Shown here: positions 58,764 through 64,000 of the stretch, piece after piece
Layout: each line of letters begins with the position of its first letter
Numbering within the stretch: position 1 is the first letter of the stretch
Source: Bartonella alsatica
GTDB lineage: Bacteria > Pseudomonadota > Alphaproteobacteria > Rhizobiales > Rhizobiaceae
Direction of reading: 5' to 3'
Assembly (NCBI RefSeq): GCF_013388295.1
Contig: NZ_CP058235.1
Coordinates: forward strand, 1,094,001 to 1,158,000
DNA: 64,000 nt
Notes under the pieces: generated by a model
Seen by the model: only the letters and a program-made list of their open reading frames with translations
What the model was told of the DNA's origin: nothing
The model's database searches: none
Made by a program: the position numbers and the translations under genes

Positions 58764-59285
58764 ATGGATGCAGTGATTAATTTGAAGGCTCTTCCTTATA
58801 GAAAATCTGTTGGGATTGTTGTCTTTAATCATGTAGGTAAAGTTTGGGTTGGACGCCGTTTAATGACGTGTGCACACGTTGATACCGAAATATCTCATCG
58901 TTGGCAGCTTCCTCAAGGGGGAATCGATGAGAATGAAAAGCCATTCGATGCAGCATGTCGTGAACTTTACGAAGAAACAGGAATTCGATCTGTAAGGTTG
59001 ATTAAGGAAGCACAGGATTGGTTCCATTATGATTTTCCACAAGAACTTGTTGGGTGTACCTTGAACAATAAATACCGTGGACAGATACAAAAATGGTTTG
59101 CTTTTCAATTTACAGGGGATCTCTATGAAATCAAGATAAATCCTCCGCCAGATGGCAATAAAGCAGAATTCGATCAGTGGAAATGGGTTGATTTGGAAAT
59201 ACTTCCTTCAATTGTTATTTCTTTTAAAAAGCATGTTTATATGAAAGTTGTCGATGAATTTCGAGGTAGCCTTAGAAGATTATAA
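58764..59285 (+). CDS. ialA: RNA 5'-pyrophosphohydrolase / invasion-associated IalA
   Basis: 173-aa Nudix hydrolase of the RppH/InvA type, which cleaves dinucleoside polyphosphates and removes pyrophosphate from mRNA 5' ends. The Nudix box at residues 52-74 fits GX5EX7REUXEEXGU (GGIDENEKPFDAACRELYEE then TGI). HRWQLPQGG and the GQIQKWFAFQF strand are typical of RppH. In Bartonella this gene is called ialA and has been linked with ialB to erythrocyte invasion. It lies 48 bp after ctpA. Confidence 0.95.
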   Translation: MDAVINLKALPYRKSVGIVVFNHVGKVWVGRRLMTCAHVDTEISHRWQLPQGGIDENEKPFDAACRELYEETGIRSVRLIKEAQDWFHYDFPQELVGCTLNNKYRGQIQKWFAFQFTGDLYEIKINPPPDGNKAEFDQWKWVDLEILPSIVISFKKHVYMKVVDEFRGSLRRL

Positions 59286-59391
59286 AAGCTATATAGTGGT
59301 AGAAAGCTCTTTTTTTATTAAGATGCTTTATGTTATGTAATCGTTAAGATAATAGAATATTTCTCTTTTATGTAAAGAACTGGAATATAAG

Positions 59392-59952
59392 ATGAAAAAG
59401 TTATTTAATTTACTTATAGTTTTTACTCTCTTGAGTATTTCTTCTGTAGCATTTGCTTCAGATTCGAAACCAGCTGCAACCAAGCCTGCAGCAGCTACCT
59501 TGCCGAATGGTGCTTCTTCTTTGACCGAAACCTATGGTTTGTGGAGTATTAGCTGCGGTATACAGGAAGGAAAGAAGGTTTGTTTTATAAGCCGTCAGGA
59601 AGTGAATGATCAGGGCCGCGTCGTTGTGGTTATGAATGTTATTATCAATGCTGATGGTGTTGTATCTGGTAATTTGACAGTTCCTTTTGGTATTTTGGTT
59701 TCCAAGCCTGTTCGTTTACAAGTTGATGAAGGAAAAGCTGTTATCGAGACTGGTATTCGGACTTGTGTACCAGCAGGTTGCATTGTTCCAATAGTTTTTG
59801 ACAAAAATTATGTGGCTGCTTTACGTGCTGGAAAACATTTGAAGTTGGCTATGACAGTTGCTGCTCCAGGTGAACCAGCTTTAAACGATTTATTCGTTCA
59901 ATTGAATGGTTTTAGCAATGCACTTAATCGTTTAATTGCTTTGCAAAAATAA
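59392..59952 (+). CDS. ialB: Invasion-associated locus protein B
   Basis: 186-aa exported protein with signal peptide (LFNLLIVFTLLSISSVAFAS, cleavage near residue 22), an Ala/Pro/Lys linker, and the IalB domain: TYGLWSISCGIQEGKKVCFI with paired Cys, SGNLTVPFGILVSKPV, TCVPAGCIVPIVFDKNYVA and LNGFSNALNRLIALQK. IalB localises to the outer membrane or is secreted in Bartonella and helps erythrocyte invasion. A strong terminator follows. The gene lies 106 bp after ialA and may have its own promoter. Confidence 0.96.
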   Translation: MKKLFNLLIVFTLLSISSVAFASDSKPAATKPAAATLPNGASSLTETYGLWSISCGIQEGKKVCFISRQEVNDQGRVVVVMNVIINADGVVSGNLTVPFGILVSKPVRLQVDEGKAVIETGIRTCVPAGCIVPIVFDKNYVAALRAGKHLKLAMTVAAPGEPALNDLFVQLNGFSNALNRLIALQK

Positions 59953-59972
59953 TCTAAAAGATAAAACGAAGG

Positions 59973-59993
59973 CGGCCTTTTAAGGCCGTTTTT
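59973..59993 (+). terminator. Rho-independent terminator after ialB
   Basis: CGGCCTT/AAGGCCG forms a perfect stem with a tiny AT loop and is followed directly by five T. It starts 21 bp after the ialB stop. Confidence 0.85.
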
Positions 59994-60299
59994 AGTTTAA
60001 GAATTTTGTGTAGTAGGCTTACGGTTAAAACGACGAAATTATTATGTAAGAGATATTCAGAGTTTTTTTAAGATTGTCAGGTTATTTGCTACTGTTGCTA
60101 TTTTGACCAGCTGTTTTTTATTCGGATACTTGCTTGTTAGGTTCATCATCATAATTATAGAAATGAAGAATTAGAATGTTTCGATTTTCTATTCATGGAA
60201 AAAGAAGGTGGAGTATAAAACCATTGTTTGATAAATGGGCTTATTTTAGTGAAAGTTCTATAAAAATCTTTGTTTCTTTAATTGAAAGAAGGATAAACT
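59994..60299. other. Spacer between ialB and the yggT-like gene
   Basis: About 300 bp. One frame (60001..60174) is open for 57 codons and encodes a hydrophobic segment (LFATVAILTSCFLFGYLLV), but no start codon precedes it, so it is not called. The rest is AT-rich and probably carries the promoter of the gene at 60300. Confidence 0.4.
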
Positions 60300-60593
60300 A
60301 TGGTTTATACATTGTTTCAAGTGATTGATCTCATTTTCAATATTTATATTAATATTTTAATCGCAAGTGTCATTTTTTCTTGGCTTTGTGTATTTAATAT
60401 AGTCAATGTACGCAATCGCTTTATTATTTTAATACGAAGCTTTTTGTATCGTCTCACAGAGCCGGTTTTAAACTGTATTCGGCAGGTTTTGCCGAATCTT
60501 GGAACAATTGATATTTCACCTATTGTAGTGTTCATAATTATTTATTTTATTCGTATGTTCATGTGGAATGCTTATGCAAACATGTATCTATAA
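60300..60593 (+). CDS. YggT family membrane protein
   Basis: 97-aa protein with two transmembrane segments ([19 protein letters not shown], about 14-32, and [18 protein letters not shown], about 73-90) separated by a loop with [20 protein letters not shown], the YggT signature. Role unclear; in chloroplast and cyanobacterial relatives it affects envelope and division processes. A good ribosome-binding site AAGAAGGA precedes ATG 60300. It is paired with the DUF167 gene 24 bp downstream, a widespread arrangement. Confidence 0.88.
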   Translation: MVYTLFQVIDLIFNIYINILIASVIFSWLCVFNIVNVRNRFIILIRSFLYRLTEPVLNCIRQVLPNLGTIDISPIVVFIIIYFIRMFMWNAYANMYL

Positions 60594-60617
60594 AAATATT
60601 GCATGAGATGAGTAAAA

Positions 60618-60935
60618 ATGTTTCATCAGTTTGGTACGGATGGTTTAATTTTGTTTATATATCTCATTCCAAAATCTCCCGTAGATCGAATAATGGGAGT
60701 TGAATGTAAAGATAATGGAAAGCAATATCTGGTTGTACGCCTTCGTGCTGTTCCTGAAGATGGAAAAGCAAATAAAGCGCTTATCAAATTTTTAGCGAAG
60801 CAATGGAAAATTCCATCGTCTTGTATTTCTCTGAAAAGTGGTGCACAATCTCGCTACAAACAGCTTTACTTTTCCACACATTTGGAAGAACTAAAGCAAA
60901 TATGGAAATCTTTAAGAGATTGCATCTCAAAATAA
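60618..60935 (+). CDS. DUF167 (YggU) family protein
   Basis: 105-aa small cytoplasmic protein. The core YLVVRLRAVPEDGKANKALI followed by FLAKQWKIPSSCISLKSGAQ is the DUF167 signature (V.L.A.P..GKAN..L...L). Function unknown; next to yggT as in many proteobacteria. Start ATG 60618 after a weak site. It converges with ppa (38 bp apart). Confidence 0.88.
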   Translation: MFHQFGTDGLILFIYLIPKSPVDRIMGVECKDNGKQYLVVRLRAVPEDGKANKALIKFLAKQWKIPSSCISLKSGAQSRYKQLYFSTHLEELKQIWKSLRDCISK

Positions 60936-60973
60936 AAACTCATTTAAAAACAGGCTTTATTTTTTTGAAAGAG

Positions 60974-61504
60974 TCACACTTCTTTATTGCGCTCAATAGC
61001 TTGCTTAATCAGTTCACATGCAAAACTTTTATCACGCCAACCTTCAATTTTAGCCCATTTCCCTGGCTCAAGATCTTTGTAATGTTCAAAAAAATGCTCA
61101 ATTTGTTTTAATGTAATTTCAGGAAGATCTGTATAGTCATGAATATTAATATAACGTTTTGTTAATTTTGGAGTAGGGATAGCAATAATCTTTTCATCTT
61201 TACCACCGTCATCTTCCATAATTAGGGCCCCGAGGGGACAAACATTAATAACACAGCCCGGAAGGAGTGGACGGGTATTACAAATAAGGACATCAATTGG
61301 ATCACCGTCATCTGACAGTGTATGTGGGACAAAACCATAATTTCCTGGATAAACCATCGATGTATAAAGAAAACGGTCAACAAATAATGCACCCGATTTT
61401 TTATCCATCTCATATTTTATTGGTTGACTACCAAGAGAAACTTCTACGATGACATTGATATCTTGTGGGGGATTTTTACCAACGGGAATTTCTTTAATAT
61501 TCAT
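60974..61504 (-). CDS. ppa: Inorganic pyrophosphatase
   Basis: 176-aa family I soluble pyrophosphatase, hydrolysing PPi to drive biosynthesis. The metal-binding signature DGDPIDVLI and [31 protein letters not shown] and [10 protein letters not shown] are all conserved. ATG 61504 ([14 protein letters not shown]) is chosen since AAGGA sits 7 nt upstream; the frame is open to 61543. Faces the DUF167 gene and lies downstream of typA. Confidence 0.96.
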   Translation of the reverse strand: MNIKEIPVGKNPPQDINVIVEVSLGSQPIKYEMDKKSGALFVDRFLYTSMVYPGNYGFVPHTLSDDGDPIDVLICNTRPLLPGCVINVCPLGALIMEDDGGKDEKIIAIPTPKLTKRYINIHDYTDLPEITLKQIEHFFEHYKDLEPGKWAKIEGWRDKSFACELIKQAIERNKEV

Positions 61505-61572
61505 GTAAATATCCTTTCCGAAGTATGGTGAAATTAGGTACAATAAAAGGTTTGACCGAAGAAGTTATAAAA

Positions 61573-63399
61573 TTAGCTTAAAACTGTTGAGCGTGTTTTT
61601 TCAAAACGTTTGCGTTCATTAGGATCTAGATAAAATTTGCGGAGACGAATATTTTTAGGAGTCACTTCTACAAGTTCATCATCTTGTATCCACGATAGAG
61701 CACGTTCTAATGTCATTTTAAGAGGAGGAGTTAATTTTACGGCTTCATCTTTTCCAGCAGCACGCATGTTTGTTAGTTTTTTTCCTTTTAAAACATTCAC
61801 TTCTAAGTCGTTATCACGTGAGTGTATGCCAATAATCATGCCTTGGTAGACTTTAACACCAGCACCGATTATCATAGGTCCACGATCTTCAAGATTAAAA
61901 AGAGCATAAGCGACAGATTCACCGTTATCATTTGAAATCATCACACCATTGACGCGGCCATCAATGTCTCCCTTATAAGGTTCATAAGCGTGAAAGAGGC
62001 GATTCATAATTGCTGTACCACGTGTGTCAGTTAAAAGCTCAGATTGATAGCCTATAAGGCCTCGCGTTGGTGCATAAAAGACAAGACGTACACGATTACC
62101 GCCAGAAGGACGCAATTCAACCATTTCAGCTTTACGTTCAGACATTTTTTGAACGACCGTTCCTGAATATTCCTCATCAACATCGATGACAACTTCTTCG
62201 ATTGGTTCAAGAGTTGTTCCGTTTTCATCTTTTTGCATAACAACGCGTGGCCGTGAAACACTGAGCTCAAATCCTTCACGGCGCATATTTTCGATGAGAA
62301 CTGCAAGCTGCAATTCTCCTCGTCCTGAGACATAGAAAGAATCTTTATCAGCTGATTCTTCAATTTTAAGAGCTATATTGCTTTCTGCTTCTTTTAACAA
62401 ACGATCACGGATAACACGGCTTGTTACTTTATCACCTTCAGTTCCTGCAAGGGGGCTATCATTGACGAGAAAGCTCATAGTAACAGTGGGAGGATCAATT
62501 GGTTGAGCGGTAAGAGGTTCATTGACCGTGGGATCACAGAAAGTATCAGCAACAGTACCTTTTTGTAGCCCAGCGATTGCTACAATATCACCGGCAATGC
62601 TTTCTTCAATAGGTTGCCGCTCTAACCCACGAAATGCTAAAATTTTCGAAATACGCCCAGTTTCTAAAAGCTTTCCATCTTGTCCAAGAACTTTAATACT
62701 TTGATTGGGTTTTATAGAGCCCGAATGAATACGGCCTGTAATAATTCGCCCAAGAAATGGATCTGCTTCAAGAATAGTTCCGATCATACGAAATGGTCCT
62801 TCTGCTACATTAGGAGAAGGAACATGGCGGATTACAAGATCAAACAGAGGGCTAAGTCCTTGATCTTTTGGTCCCTCAAGGGCTTCAGCCATCCATCCAT
62901 CGCGTCCTGATCCATAGAGGATGGGAAAATCAAGCTGTTCATCGGTTGCATCAAGAGCAGCAAAAAGGTCAAAGACTTCATTAATAACTTCGTCAGCACG
63001 CGCATCAGGGCGATCAATTTTATTAATGGCAACAATAGGACGTAAACCTACTTTCAATGCTTTGCCGACAACAAATTTGGTTTGCGGCATAGGCCCTTCA
63101 GCGGCATCAACAAGCACAATTGCTCCATCTACCATATTGAGGATACGTTCAACTTCACCACCGAAATCAGCGTGGCCAGGAGTGTCAACAATATTAATTC
63201 TGGTATCTTTCCAAACAACAGACGTTACCTTCGCTAGAATTGTAATTCCCCGTTCTTTTTCAATATCGTTTGAATCCATCATACGTTCGCTGGTACGTTG
63301 ATTGTCACGGAAATTTCCTGATTGCTTGAGCAGTCCATCTACGAGCGTTGTTTTCCCATGGTCAACGTGGGCGATAATGGCAATGTTACGCAATTGCAT
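61573..63399 (-). CDS. typA: Ribosome-associated GTPase TypA/BipA
   Basis: 608-aa translational GTPase of the EF-G family involved in 50S assembly at low temperature and stress. G1 [10 protein letters not shown] (10-19), the DTPGHADF G3 motif and NKID G4 are in place. EF-Tu-like domain II, two EF-G-like domains and the TypA-specific C-terminal domain follow ([39 protein letters not shown]). Length is typical. It lies 68 bp upstream of ppa on the same strand and could share a transcript. Confidence 0.97.
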   Translation of the reverse strand: MQLRNIAIIAHVDHGKTTLVDGLLKQSGNFRDNQRTSERMMDSNDIEKERGITILAKVTSVVWKDTRINIVDTPGHADFGGEVERILNMVDGAIVLVDAAEGPMPQTKFVVGKALKVGLRPIVAINKIDRPDARADEVINEVFDLFAALDATDEQLDFPILYGSGRDGWMAEALEGPKDQGLSPLFDLVIRHVPSPNVAEGPFRMIGTILEADPFLGRIITGRIHSGSIKPNQSIKVLGQDGKLLETGRISKILAFRGLERQPIEESIAGDIVAIAGLQKGTVADTFCDPTVNEPLTAQPIDPPTVTMSFLVNDSPLAGTEGDKVTSRVIRDRLLKEAESNIALKIEESADKDSFYVSGRGELQLAVLIENMRREGFELSVSRPRVVMQKDENGTTLEPIEEVVIDVDEEYSGTVVQKMSERKAEMVELRPSGGNRVRLVFYAPTRGLIGYQSELLTDTRGTAIMNRLFHAYEPYKGDIDGRVNGVMISNDNGESVAYALFNLEDRGPMIIGAGVKVYQGMIIGIHSRDNDLEVNVLKGKKLTNMRAAGKDEAVKLTPPLKMTLERALSWIQDDELVEVTPKNIRLRKFYLDPNERKRFEKTRSTVLS

Positions 63400-64000
63400 A
63401 AATTTTCTTCTTTTCGTTTAATGAAATTCCATTTGAGGTAGAGCTTTTGCGTCCCTTACCTTAACTATTACAAAACATTTTACATGTTTTTTAATACTTT
63501 GGGAAGAGGAGGAAATATTTTTATGGAAAAGTGTTTTAAAGGCTTTTGATGTTCTATTAAATCTGAAAATTTTTGAGTTTATGAGCATTTCACATAAGGG
63601 ATGCATTAAGAAACAAATTGTTCTTTTATGATAAGGCATGTGCTTTAGTTGTAGCGTATAAATAATATTAAAATCCAATACAGAACTGTGTTATTAAGAT
63701 ATTGATTTATAATGATATAAACATTATTTTCTATATTGAATTAGAGTGCTCAGTAGAGTAACATTCTTTCATTTATACCTTTATTATTTATTGAAGCAAA
63801 GATTATTTATCTGCATATTTTAAGAGGTTTAATGTATTAATGAAAATTTGTCTGAGAAAGGATTAAATACGTCAATCTCTCATTTTATTTGTCGGTAAGC
63901 AGTTTTTTCTTATTCATAAATGAAATTATAGTATATTTATCTCGAAAAAATAATTTAAATTATATCAAATGTCGATAATATTTAGATAATAACAATTTTA
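63400..64000. other. Terminal non-coding stretch
   Basis: About 600 bp, AT-rich, no plausible gene. It includes the upstream region of typA, whose ribosome-binding site (AAGAAGAAAA) lies just before its start. Confidence 0.45.

Noticed and set aside
60001..60174. 57-codon hydrophobic open stretch between ialB and the yggT-like gene
   Set aside because: No start codon in frame before the hydrophobic segment and no homology recognised; mentioned only as spacer content.

Overview
The window is AT-rich, sparsely coding alphaproteobacterial DNA. It almost certainly comes from a Bartonella species. The diagnostic content is a locus of BadA/Vomp-type trimeric autotransporter adhesins (TAAs), the ctpA-ialA-ialB invasion locus, an Irr-type Fur-family regulator divergent from a fabA-fabB-fabI operon, and rhizobial-style housekeeping clusters. 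Many intergenic stretches are long, and several hold recognisable gene corpses, as expected for a host-restricted genome undergoing reduction.

Layout. 1-1.9 kb: 3' end of a cytochrome bo3 ubiquinol oxidase operon (cyoB partial, cyoC, cyoD), followed by a broken small ORF with a ten-residue periodicity. 2.4-7.8 kb: gpsA, the fabI/fabB/fabA operon on the minus strand, irr, and a secreted SH3-domain protein. 9-18.6 kb: rpsU, fhs, tRNA-Arg, an RND efflux adaptor/pump pair, pgi and tRNA-Ser. 19-24.1 kb: a fused EIIA-HPr-EI phosphotransferase, rpmA, rplU and a second tRNA-Ser. 24.3-25.9 kb: dnaB, carrying an in-frame ochre codon 47 codons before its natural end. 26-27.6 kb: a decayed P2-like phage tail module (tape-measure end, gpU, gpX, gpD).

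28-48.5 kb is the accessory heart of the window: three TAA loci in tandem. The first (1461 aa) has five near-identical 354-bp repeats in its stalk and a G10 tract plus hairpin upstream of its start. The second is a headless, 5'-decayed copy. The third is a giant 3949-aa BadA-like adhesin whose stalk is built from long, almost identical internal duplications (offsets 2403 bp and 1401 bp). A secreted IalB-family protein starts 22 bp after the giant adhesin. A decayed ppx (exopolyphosphatase) remnant lies just before rlmE.

49.8-63.4 kb: a dense plus-strand run of rlmE, obgE, proB, proA, nadD, rsfS, rlmH, an EnvC-like protein, ctpA, ialA (rppH) and ialB, then yggT and a DUF167 gene, with ppa and typA on the minus strand.

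The most noteworthy signals are the repeat-driven, probably recombining TAA array with a possible phase-variable promoter region, the possible adhesin/IalB-like pairing, the nonsense codon in the normally essential dnaB, and the separation of rplU-rpmA from obgE by the adhesin/phage block. All product names rest on reading the sequence and family knowledge; no database search was run.
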